A DNA stretch of 64,000 nt from Phoronis australis (lineage: Eukaryota > Phoronida > Phoronidae). The notes below the pieces were generated by a model that had not been told where the DNA came from, searched no databases, and saw only the letters and a program-made list of their open reading frames with translations. The stretch is from the NCBI GenBank assembly GCA_002633005.1, contig NMRA01000127.1:692438-756437 (forward strand). Reading direction: 5' to 3'. Shown one piece after another: positions 44,396 through 54,461 of the stretch (positions are counted from its first letter, which is position 1; every line of letters begins with the position of its first letter). Both the position numbers and the translations under genes were made by a program.

Positions 44396-45740
44396 ATGAA
44401 CTTAAAAACGTGGTTGTCATGGGCGGGGTTGGGTTGAATACTCTGTTAAAACCATTCTATAATCATATTCTAATCGGTTTCATGTAATCTCATTACGCTT
44501 TCGTTCCATTGACTCCTAGAAGTTGCTTGTCTCAGAAGCCATCAACATTGTTGATATAAAACAATTGAGTTGTATGAAGTAAGAAATAAAGATTATCCTT
44601 CGGAATATTTATTGCAAATAAGGCTTGTGATAATGATTTCAACCACTCAACTGTGTGTGTCTTCAAGTATTTGATACTCCTTATCTAAATGGTCATGTAA
44701 CTTCTGTTTGTCCTATAGTTATAAATCATCATTTATGGAGGAAACAAGATTTGAAAGTAATGGATACTTTGAATTTATATTGTCTTGTTGGTCCCAGAAT
44801 ACCTTTCTTAGGGTGGTCAGTCCAGACTGCAGAGGGGCTCTTTAACTTTTGCAATTTGGACTTGGAACAGCTTTCACGAATTTAAGTCCCAATCTGGACA
44901 GGACTTTATAAGCCAATGACAGTATGGCAAAAAAATATTTAATGCACAGTATCTTGGATAAATCGATTTTTAAAAATTTTTTTCAACAAAAACAAGTCAT
45001 CAATCAGTTTTATTTCATTGCGACATGGAGTGAACTTCCCAATGGCTTATACCCCAGCTCTCAAACAGAGCTAAAGGTCTGTTGAAAATTTTCCCCCAGA
45101 TTCTGTGAAATGGACATAAATCCAAACAAATTCATAGTATGGGTGTAAAATAGTTGTTGAATGTACTGATGCTTACCAAATCAAGTTCCGTTAAGTACAC
45201 ATGGCATCATAAACATTCTTGGTTATATTTCGCTCTTTAACGTCACATCTTCCTGTGCTCAAAGATTTTGACCTAATGACATTGTATTATAATTAATAGT
45301 GACCGGAATACCACCCAATTAGCTAAGTGAATGGCTTAGTTCACGAAGAGCTCACCGCTAAGTGAAAAGTGCAATTAGCCGAGTGAAAAGCGATATAGTA
45401 TAATGACAAATTTTGGAGTGAATATCTTTTGAAGGGCTTAGTTTCTGTGCAGTCATATTTGCTGTATCATTTCTGCTGATAAATTTCATTTTTTTCTTCA
45501 TATAATCATATTTTATATGTGCGTAGGTTAATAACTGATGCGCAGTTTGAGCGTCATATGTAAGGCATGAAATTCTACACTTTCAATGTACGGACTTCCA
45601 ACCCTGATTGCATTCAGGTTTGGTTTACCAACTGGACTGCACAATTGTCATTTACCATTTGTTAAACTAAGGAGCTTTTGCAGCTGTTGAAAGCTCAGGA
45701 AGGTCTCAATTATAACATTTTTAACATCAGGAGAATCTAT
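44396..45740. other. intron-like DNA, nothing recognised
   Basis: The frame at 44655-44885 shows no known domain. No repeat boundary was found. Confidence 0.35.
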
Positions 45741-45744
45741 CATA

Positions 45745-46065
45745 TTTCTGTAGGCAATAATGTTTCTACAGGCACTAGTGTTTTTCTATAGGCAATGTTG
45801 TTTTTCTATAGGCAATAGTGTTTTTCTGCAGGCAGTGTTGTTTTCCTACAGGCAATTGTGTTTTTCTGCAGACACAGGCGTTTTTCTGCAGACACTGCTG
45901 TTTTTCTACAGTCAATGGTGTTTTTCTGAAGACACAGGTGTTTTTCTGCAGTCAATTGTTTTTCTGCAGTCAATGGTGTTTTTCTGCAGACACTGGTGTT
46001 TTTCTGCAAGCAATAGTGTTTTTCTGCGGGCAATAGTGTTTTTCTGCTGGCAATAATGTTTTTGA
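45745..46065. repeat. 20-bp tandem array, about 15 units
   Basis: Units of the form GTTTTTCTGCAGRCAATRGT follow one another from about 45762. Nearly all are exactly 20 bp; one at 45960-45977 is 18 bp. Variation is concentrated in the last 8 bases (GGCAATAG, GACACAGG, GTCAATGG). Long open frames on both strands arise from the array and are not genes. Confidence 0.9.
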
Positions 46066-47140
46066 CCAGAATTGACGTTTTCATAATAGATGAGTTTGAA
46101 CATTTTATTCAGATTTTGATTGCCTACTTGTTTTCTGCTCTACTTGAAAACCTGCAAGCCCACTCATTTTAGAGTTCTCTTTTTGTAGTGAAATGCCAGT
46201 GGTCTGGTTTCAGCTATTGACATTATCAGACAAGTTCATTGTCTGTCTGAGGACAAATATAATATTACCAAAGTTCTCACTTTAAAGAGGCAATTTCATA
46301 AGTGTCATTTTCTTGGGGAATCGAGTATTGTTTAGTCTCAGTGTGTCCTCTGGGGTTGAAAAAAATGGTAAAGCTTGTTAATTTGTTTTGTAATACTGGG
46401 TTTTATAAGGAGGGCGTTTTTCAGAGGTAACCTGAAGTAACCAGTGAGTGATGTGACTGGTGTCCATGTCTCGAGAAAGTTGACATTATGAAGGTTGCCT
46501 TAGCAATTAGGCTTACATGGCCTTTTGTTTAGACCGCAATTTTGTTCTCTGCCGTCCAAAATTGTTTTTTTTTTTGTAGCATTTGATACAATATTTTCGT
46601 TTATTAACAACAAACAAAAATAGGCCTATGACAGAACTCAACTATTAAGTGGTGCAGTACTTTGCACTATGAGACATGAACACTTTGCACCAAGGCATTG
46701 TGTGAATGTTAAGACATATACAATGCATCTAAGCTAGCTAAATATGTTTCCTATTTCAAAGATACACAGTCGTATATACATGAAACGCCAAACAAACGAA
46801 GTTTTTATTTTAGCACTGCTGTGAGTCACTTTCGCCATGCACTTGCCGCAACCCATGACAATATCGTTTGCTTACTTTAAGTATAAGCCCATTCAGAACT
46901 GTTGCATCAAGTCGCTCAGTCTGAAATCTAAAAGTTTAAAGCTCTTAACATCACTCTGTTCGTTACCGCTACATCTTTCAAGAAACAGACGATAGCTATA
47001 AACCTCCACAGATATTTCGTGCTTTCTGTTCTTTTTTATGTATTTATTATCATTTACAAACAATTACAAAAACAAACACCATTCATTCACGCATGCACAC
47101 CTGAGGAAGACCATTCTCATATCTCGTTTAAAGTAAATAT
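46066..47140. other. intron-like DNA, nothing recognised
   Basis: AT-rich with T runs at 46562-46577. No protein-like frame. Confidence 0.4.
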
Positions 47141-47143
47141 CTT

Positions 47144-47578
47144 CTACATGTAGTTAACATGAACAATAAAATTTTCCCATTTCGCAGAGAAGCTGTCATA
47201 TACAAAGTTTTTATATGCATTTAATTTTTCAGCATTATAGTATTCATAAGTTTTTTTGTGACATCTCTCCTTGTAAGAGTACTGTTTAGCTAGTAGAAGC
47301 AAAATGTTAAATAGAAAATCATGCGTCTTGTAAAGTCCAAGAATAACACTATCGTAAGACAGACAGTTGGGAAGCTGAATGCGACACTTTTGAAGTAGCT
47401 TTCCGAATTCCTTCCAGAAATCTTGTACAAAGCTACATTCCCAAAAAAAGGTGTGACAGCGTCTCTGGAGTTTTATTACAAAAGGAACATAGATCAGAAT
47501 CCCTAACACATATTTTGACAAAAAAGGTATTTGTTGAATATTACACAGGATTATTGCAACAAATACCATTATTACCAT
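47144..47578 (-). mobile_element. LINE ORF2 C-terminal fragment, L1/Tx1-like
   Basis: Read on the minus strand, a Cys-rich segment VKICVRDSDLCSFCNKTPET then LSHLFF is followed, after a slip in a T-run, by WECSFVQDFWKEF, then SYDSVILGLYKTHDFLFNIL, LLLAKQYSYKERCHKK and ENFIVHVNYM. The C-x2-C, HLFWEC and FW order and the LLLAK-YIY-CR-like region are the C-terminal part of L1/Tx1-type ORF2 proteins. No RT domain is present upstream, so it is a 5'-truncated dead copy, disrupted by at least one frameshift. Confidence 0.7.
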
Positions 47579-47579
47579 C

Positions 47580-48160
47580 CAAAATTGTTGGTCCCATCAC
47601 CCGTAAGTTCGCCTCTCAATTTGGTTTTGTTGTGTTTCTGGACAGTACAGTTACAATCGAAATAGAAAATAAAACTGAAAACATTCCTTAATGACTTACA
47701 GGTTTGACCCAACTTGAAAATAGTAGTTCACATAACATTAAAAAAGAGGTCACTAAAATCAGCTGCCGCAAACTACTGCCACAATTTTTGTTTTGCTTGC
47801 TGATCAACCTGTATATATGTTTTCTCTTACAGCAATTTAATAAATAGTAAATGTACATTTGATATCCTTCCATAGCCATCCGTTGTTTCAAAATCCACCT
47901 GCATTTGTATCAGGGTAGTACATATTCTATGGTAGTAAAATACAAAGTTTTTATATTAATATATTTTTTGCAACTTTGGTCTGACATGGCTGACAAACAA
48001 CGTCTCGATTTGTTTTCAAAGTTTCAAAGCACAAGTTTCTGACAAACATGAAGGTCAAAATCCTTTCCAAAAAAACTGACAAGCGTCCTGAGTGCTGACA
48101 AAGTTGACAGACAAGACATTTTCCTACAGTAATCTAGTCTAGACCACAGTAATTCTATAC
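47580..48160. other. intron-like DNA, nothing recognised
   Basis: Possibly still LINE-derived near 47580-47690, but no motif is visible. The frame at 47688-47891 has no known domain. Confidence 0.35.
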
Positions 48161-48164
48161 TTAT

Positions 48165-48395
48165 TTCCCACAAAATAATTGCCAAAATGGTCATTTGTTT
48201 TTTAAATCTAGGCTAATTACTTTGTTACAAATTGTGGAAAATGTACCCAAAGGTTGTTTTATAACATCTACACAGTACAAACCATGCTTAAAGTAAACTA
48301 AAATTTTCTTAATCTTTGTTTTTGTGAAGAAATTAGACAAAATGGAGTTCACCTTGTTGGCCGTACTGTGCTAACTAAGGGAAGAGTTACTTAAA
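48165..48395 (+). repeat. family E copy, subfamily shared with 39.9 kb
   Basis: AAAATAATTGCCAAAATGGT, CTACACAGTACAAACCAT, TTTTCTTAATCTTTGTTTTT and CACCTTGTTGGCCGTACTGT follow the block order of the family. Confidence 0.55.
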
Positions 48396-49370
48396 CTCAG
48401 ATACGAAAATGAGCTTGTGACAGATGCTGACTTACAAACAGAAAGTTTGGTCTCGAAAACACACTTACCCTTTGCACTACTTTGGCGGAGGCCCCTGACT
48501 GTTCACAGAACTGTAAAAAGCTACAGTAGTCATACGCATTTATTTCAGAGGTGACACGAGGCAGAATGAGAAAATGAAGAAGTAAACTTTAGTTTTTTTT
48601 TCAATTTTTCAACTGCGTTTGAACGTGATAAGGTGCTTTAAATTCTCTCTCACAATTTCGTTTCCATTCAGGTGTACATTAATATGAAGGTTTATCTGCA
48701 CCTGTGTCATGTGCCAATTCTCTTCGTAATGACTATTCGTTGAGCACCTGCGTAGTTTATTAATTACTTTTTTGAAATGACAAAAGGGTCTCATTCATAA
48801 CGACCGTGTCTTCAGTTGCGTAGGCCCAGGTTGAGTATCACTTGCTGTCCCCAGGTTAGAATGTTCTTATCAATATTTCCATCCTTTTGACTGATTACCT
48901 TACACGAGTATTAGTTCGGCCTTTATTAGCCGTGTCACTTTTAATATCTTGGAAGATTTATTGCCAACTCTTACAGACAATCTTTTCACGTCATTTTAAA
49001 TTACATTCAACATAATTTCAAGCATACAAAATTAGCCAAATCTTATATCCAAACATTACTCTTTAAAAATATTATCATTTTTCAAATGTAAACAGAATGT
49101 TAAGTAATGTAGTCAAATTTTTAATTTCGTCTCATGCACCATCAGAATGACGGTCACAGTTGAATGAACTTGGACTTGCGTTCGCATGAGAGACGAACAA
49201 ATCTAACGTCTTGAGTCAGATCATTCACTGTAATCTAATTTCATGGTAAAAAGACAAATTAGGCATCTGGCCACGCTAATTTTTTCAAGCAGGTTGCAGA
49301 TTTTTGGTTCTCATTGGATGGCATATGAGCTTTAGCACCAACTTAGCGTCGGTGAAAACTGCAACATAAA
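48396..49370. other. intron-like DNA, nothing recognised
   Basis: AT-rich, without protein-like frames or a clear repeat. Confidence 0.4.
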
Positions 49371-49374
49371 TTGA

Positions 49375-49795
49375 ACCTTTCAGACCCAGGCTTCTGTAGT
49401 TATCCCATTCCAAAGTTGAAGCAGTTTGATGCCTGAATCATTGAAGTTATCGCAAGACTGCATACGGGTGTAATTTTTTAAATTTGTAATATTGTATACA
49501 CGGTTGGATAACGAATGAAGTGAAATAAATGCCTGTATGGACAGAATGACTTATTATTTGAAACATATCAAACAGTACCACCACTCATGCCGTTATTGAC
49601 AGCGACACCTGTGGATAACTGCGACGACAATGAACTTAACCGTTCATATTAGATTGAAATGTCGATGCTCTGCTGTTAATTCCACCTATTTACTGCAAAA
49701 TTAACTTGCACTCTTCGATCCAAGACCAAAGTTAACTGTTCGTGCGGGCTCACATTTTCTGAAACGTTTGTGCGTGGATGTTGGTATGAAAACCC
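49375..49795 (+). mobile_element. MITE family A, copy 5 (decayed)
   Basis: ATTGAAGTTATCGCAAGACT, AACTTAACCGTTCATATTAG, GTCGATGCTCTGCTGTTAAT, TATTTACTGCAAAATTAACT and GACCAAAGTTAACTG match, in order, the copy at 43495-44008. The right end is GTTGGTATGAAAACCCC. Older than the other copies. Confidence 0.6.
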
Positions 49796-50960
49796 CTACA
49801 GATACCCGAGTGACAGAAGAGCGTCATTCTTCCTGACTTGCACTCAGTCTTACACTTCCTGTTGCAGCTGGTATGTATCTAAAGTTTACATACATTGTGC
49901 ACCTAGGGTGTAAGTTGACCCAACTGGAATTTAGAAGCTGGCCTAATAGCATTACTAACCTTTATTTTTATGTAGTAACAGTTAAGGGAAGTTGAACCTT
50001 GTGTAATAGTGTAAACACGTATGTCATCCTGAACATGACTCTTAAATTCCTGGGTCCTTGCTGCCTCTATTTTTGGGATGGAATGTGGACCCCCTTCCAT
50101 CCTAAAAATTATTTTAAAATCAGGTGAATTTCCCCTTGCCAAGCCTAAAAATTCCTGAGAAAATTCCCCTCTTAGAAGTCACAGGCCCTTAATTCGTGCA
50201 ATTGATACAAGTTGATACCCTTGATTCAGATTAGAAACTTGACCTACGATAGGAGTTTAGAAAGCAAAAATAGAATTATTAATACAGTGTTGTAAGTGTC
50301 CTGCTTTAACATTATCCTTGCTGTTTCTGAGCTAAGACTTTTATGATATTAAACTTATGGATGTCCACCATAATATTATGGAAGTCTAACAATGCATGTC
50401 CTTTCAGGAGACCGCAAAATCCGTAACTTCACGTTTGGATGAAATTAATTTTATCACGCCAGTACTACCATTGATGGAGCTATAATTTCGTTGAAATATC
50501 GTAGTAAAAAATTAGATGTGTTACCATCCTTATTTCAGAGCTTGAATTTTCTGGCAAACTCAAAATTAAAACAAGAAGGACTGATCAAGTGTCCCAGCGT
50601 AACATTCTCGTTAGATGTGACGTGCATATACAATAATAGGGTTAGGTACGGTATGTATCCTGTGAAATACAGTAGCTAGCTGAACAGGTGTCTTGGGCGT
50701 TGTATGGAATAGACATTAATACCTACATTGAGGGGGAAATTACCCCGATAGCGTGTCTGCCTGTTAGACTCATTTACACCAAGGACTTGAGGATTGAACT
50801 ATCCAAGTACATTGGCTTTTAAAACCAGTACGTTTTGTTTTGTTTTTTTTAATGGCGGTTTTTGAAGTGAGAGTGGGATTGTACAGAGGAAACTCTTGTC
50901 GAGGTGTTGATTTTGTCATTCTTAAAGTTCCTGTAACATACAATACCTTTGGTTTGTAAT
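49796..50960. other. intron-like DNA, nothing recognised
   Basis: No protein-like frame. A stretch at about 50100-50200 (TCCCCTCTTAGAAGTCACAG and neighbours) weakly resembles 55790-55840, perhaps part of another old repeat. Confidence 0.35.
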
Positions 50961-50964
50961 TGTT

Positions 50965-51085
50965 TGATTTGTTTCATGAAATCCGTCTGCCACCCGTAGC
51001 ACACATCCAAGCACACGCCCATTTAAGTACAACAGGAAATAAAAAGACTGGAGTCGGAATTGTTCTGCAAAACTGGCACAGGCAC
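50965..51085 (-). repeat. family C fragment, copy 3
   Basis: GTTTCATGAAATCCGTCTGC, CACACATCCAAGCACACGCC and GGAGTCGGAATTGTTCTGCA correspond to 26190-26300. It is short and lacks the ends. Confidence 0.45.
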
Positions 51086-51285
51086 AAACAGGCACAAGCA
51101 CAGGCATAAACAATGTTTTCTAATCTGCTTATTCTTCTGACTCAGCTCAATTGGAACTCCTCAATGGGAAATCAACTGTCATTTTTTCTGTTACCTGTCA
51201 TGTCAACCTACATTTTTTAAATAGATTGTTGTTTGTGAAGGACAGGGTCTGTTTCATGAAATTAAATCAGTATTGGCCATAGTAA

Positions 51286-51520
51286 GATTAATAAATGGAC
51301 GATCGCCGCACAAATAAAAAAGTTCATGTTCATTCAACATTTCGTCTATTCATTAGACATCTTCAGAATAATTATATACAAAAGACAGCAAGTGCCAACA
51401 TACAGCTCAGGTAACATCCATAAAGTGAACTGATACTAGTAAAAGATACAATGAATCTGTTGAATGCCGGAATATGAACTTTTTTATTTGTGTGGCGATT
51501 GTCCGTTTTTTAATGTTTCG
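51286..51520. mobile_element. inverted-repeat element with Penelope/hammerhead-like motif
   Basis: Ends of about 50 bp are inverted: GACGATCGCCGCACAAATAA and AAAAGTTCAT (left) against ATGAACTTTTTTATTTGTGT then GGCGATTGTCC (right). A TTAATAAA/TTTTTTAA context flanks both. On the minus strand the left part reads CTGAAGATGTCTA, ATGAA, TAGACGAAATG (51338-51366). CTGA-N-GA, a stem and GAAA is the layout of a hammerhead ribozyme core, and this layout is common at the ends of Penelope-like elements. The element is only 235 bp, with no RT. Confidence 0.5.
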
Positions 51521-51584
51521 TACAACCGACTTGTGACTTCAGACAGAATTTTTGTCTTACTCCCCCTCTTCATAGTGCAGAAAA

Positions 51585-51982
51585 AAGTCCCGTTTAGACA
51601 TCAACTTTTGGCCCGGCGCAACTGACACGGAGCAAATTGACCCGTGTCAAGCAGCCGTTTACACACACAACCGTGGCAAGACGGAAATCAAAGGCTGGAG
51701 AGACTGGATTGCACATGCGCAGGTTTACAAATGACGAGAGTTACAGAGACATTGCACAAGCGCAGTAGATATGATCTTTTCCGCCTTGCTCCAGTTTCGC
51801 GTTTAGACTTATAATTGACATGGCGCAAGATGTTCGGGCGCAAATTGCTCTACCTCACAAACGGATGGCAAAAATTTGTCACCGTGGTGTCAATTTTCTC
51901 CGGTGTCAGTCCGTTTACACACTGGAACAACTTGTTCCGTGTCAGCTGATTCGTGTCAACTTTGTAAGTGTAAACGGCACTT
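51585..51982 (-). mobile_element. MITE family B, copy 2 (inverted)
   Basis: From AAGTCCCGTTTAGACATCAA to GTAAGTGTAAACGGCACTT. It is the inverse of 16074-16500, with blocks such as TTTTGGCCCGGCGCAACTGA, TGACCCGTGTCAAGCAGC and CACCGTGGTGTCAATTTTCT. It is better preserved at the ends than copy 1. It ends only 12 bp before the large element that begins at 51995. Confidence 0.8.
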
Positions 51983-51994
51983 AAAAGATGTAAC

Positions 51995-54461
51995 TACCGT
52001 AAACGTTCGGGTTAACGCCCTGGGCGGTTAAATTGGCAAACCCAAAAAATCGGGGGTGGGCGGTTAACCAGACTTGGGCGCTTAAACGTGAAATTTCAAG
52101 AAATCCAGTGTGGGCGGTTAACCGAACATGGGCGCTTATTACGACAGGCAACCGCCCTGGGCGGTTAATCTTACCTCGTGATCTAAGTCCCCACACCACA
52201 CACACTCGGAACGCGTAGCACTTTTCAAAGAGCGTTATCGTCACGTCGCCACATGACGGGGAAAATGTCATAACAGCGGATGATCCCAACAAAGGTTCTC
52301 TTGCCCTCAGATTAGTTATTCACTCTATTAAATTTACAGAATTGCTGAGTAATAGCCCCGTGCCGTCCTGCGGTCTTGTTACTTTGCCCTGCGCAGCGCA
52401 CAGACGACCAGAGACCACGCAGCCTCTACTTGGATTGCAAATATTTCAACACGTGACCTTGCTAAAGTGCGCGCGTGCAAGCTTCACTTGTTGCAGAGGT
52501 CATAGCAGACATCAAATTTATGGTTACAGTCTCGTACTAGCTGCCAAATTCATAGTCAGAGAGCAGTTTTAAAATTAGTTGTAATAAAAGTTTGATAAAC
52601 TTAACTCAGATGTTTTTTGTGTTGGGGATATCGACACTCCGTGACTCAATGACATTTTCAGCGTATGGTTCTGCGGCTAGCTTTTTTATGTCGACCGCCC
52701 GGCATTGCTCACTTGCCGTTGTGCCAAACATGCACGGCAAAGAAGTAGGCCTAAGACAAGAATCGGGGTGAGCCACTCGTCAATCAACAATAAAATTTCG
52801 AGCCATGGCATAAATATATGATAAACCGCCACAAAACAGCGATGTTTCAATTCATTCTTAAACGATCACCTTACCAAACTTCGTGGTGGAAAAACATTTA
52901 TTTTTCATACAGGATGTCCAGATTATCGTATTTATATCACTTGCAAAATCGCATTGCGGCACTGTTCGGTCAGGCTGTTAGCGCGCAATGTCTCAGTCGG
53001 CTGACAATCGTGATTCATAAATGCCGTCAAGTAATATAACGGCCTCTTTCGATATATGCACCTCGTTTTTTTATGGCAAAAGATAGCGGCGGGATTCAGC
53101 ACGCACGTAGGGCCTACGTGTGAGTCACCTGCCAATCACATGTTGGTGTCAAGGTAACATGCACTCCAAAGTGTGGGAACTTGCACTCGTGCACCACAAC
53201 AAAGTCGCCTAAGAGAATAGCGACAGTCCTAAGTATCAAAAACGGGCGTGACTATGTACTTTTAAGCTGTTGCTACAAAAGACCCAATTCTTTACGATGT
53301 TCCTCCATTGCCAATGTTCCCCAAAACTGCGATGTCAAGTCAATTCCGATATTTCCCGGCTCGATGTTCCCTAAGCCCATGCCCGTAGCTAGCTGCGTGC
53401 ATCTCTTACCCACTATCGCCAATTTTCAGTCAGTCTACGTCGTAGATATTTCAGACTACACCTGTAGAATGGTAAGAATTTTTGTTCAGGCTGAAACTGG
53501 CCAATGTATAAACAAAATTATTCTGGATGGCAAAAAAGGGGATGTGGAAACGATAATTCACACAGTCACGCTTACGCGGGGGCTGACGCAAGAAATAGTA
53601 AACAGCCAGCGACATTAGTTAAATCTGCTAACGCCAGTTTGACTGAGATGCAATACGCGAAAAACAAAATTTGACTAGCAGTTTTTTATTACCTCAAGAT
53701 CATACACAAACATACATTATTGTCAACCTTTGAATTCAGAAATCGATAGGCAGCATCGAGATCGGTAATCCAGTAAGGAACTTGTACTGTCCCTTCGATC
53801 GCCACACATCCTCTATAACTCGGCAGTTACATTCATCAAAATATTGAGAATTTGACATCTTTCCGTGAGTTGTGCGATTTGTTCAAAAATACGAGAGCTT
53901 CCCACCTTGATAGAATTTGGAGGGTTGGCAAAACCATGGTCACATTTCTCTGGCCTGATTTTTTCGAATATATGTTTTATCTTGTGCACTACAGATGGAA
54001 ACTCAGCGCGGCAGACAAAGTCGCTGAAAGCGGAGGTTTTGACGCCGGCGGCGTTCTTAAACTTTGCAAACATGGGAAGAAAATAAAGTGACAAAAACGT
54101 TCAAGTATTACATTTTGAAGTGAGTCCATGACCCAAGACAATACATGTAACGTGTTACTTGAATTGTAATTCACATTGCTAAACCACCGTCTCGGAAGCC
54201 CGGCGTCGTTGCGCTCTTTGTGATCATCGATCTTTTTCTAAAAGTCGGGAAATCGCACGTTTCCTTAGCACTGGGCGCTACATCTTCATTCTTTAAAAGT
54301 CGGGGATGGGCGCTTAACCGAGAGGTGGGCGCTTAACTGGAAATCTTCAAAAGTCGCAGGGGGGCGCTTAACCGAGCAGTGGGCGGTTAAATCGAAAATC
54401 CACCTAAAGTAGGGGGTGGGCGGTTAACTGAGCATGGGCGTTTACCCGAACGTTTACGGTA
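51995..54461. mobile_element. 2.5-kb DNA transposon-like element with TA-start inverted ends
   Basis: The left end TACCGTAAACGTTCGGGTTA, ACGCCC is the inverse of the right end TGGGCGT, TTACCCGAACGTTTACGGTA. TA lies at both tips, consistent with a TA target or duplication. Both ends carry subterminal repeats of GGGCGGTTAA and GGGCGCTTAA: at 52022, 52057, 52075, 52112, 52130 and 52159 on the left, and at about 54308-54425 on the right. They run in the same direction on the plus strand, so they are direct while the tips are inverted. The interior is richer in G and C than its flanks and contains open frames (53181-53618, 52342-52572 and overlapping frames near 53850-54090) without a recognisable transposase. 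It could be nonautonomous or carry captured host sequence. Two separate short elements with similar ends cannot be excluded. Confidence 0.65.

Noticed and set aside
45745-46065. CRISPR array
   Set aside because: Units are 20 bp head to tail, with no unique spacers of uniform length, in an animal genome.
45760-46103. Overlapping Cys/Phe- or Lys-rich ORFs on both strands
   Set aside because: They are produced by the 20-bp array.
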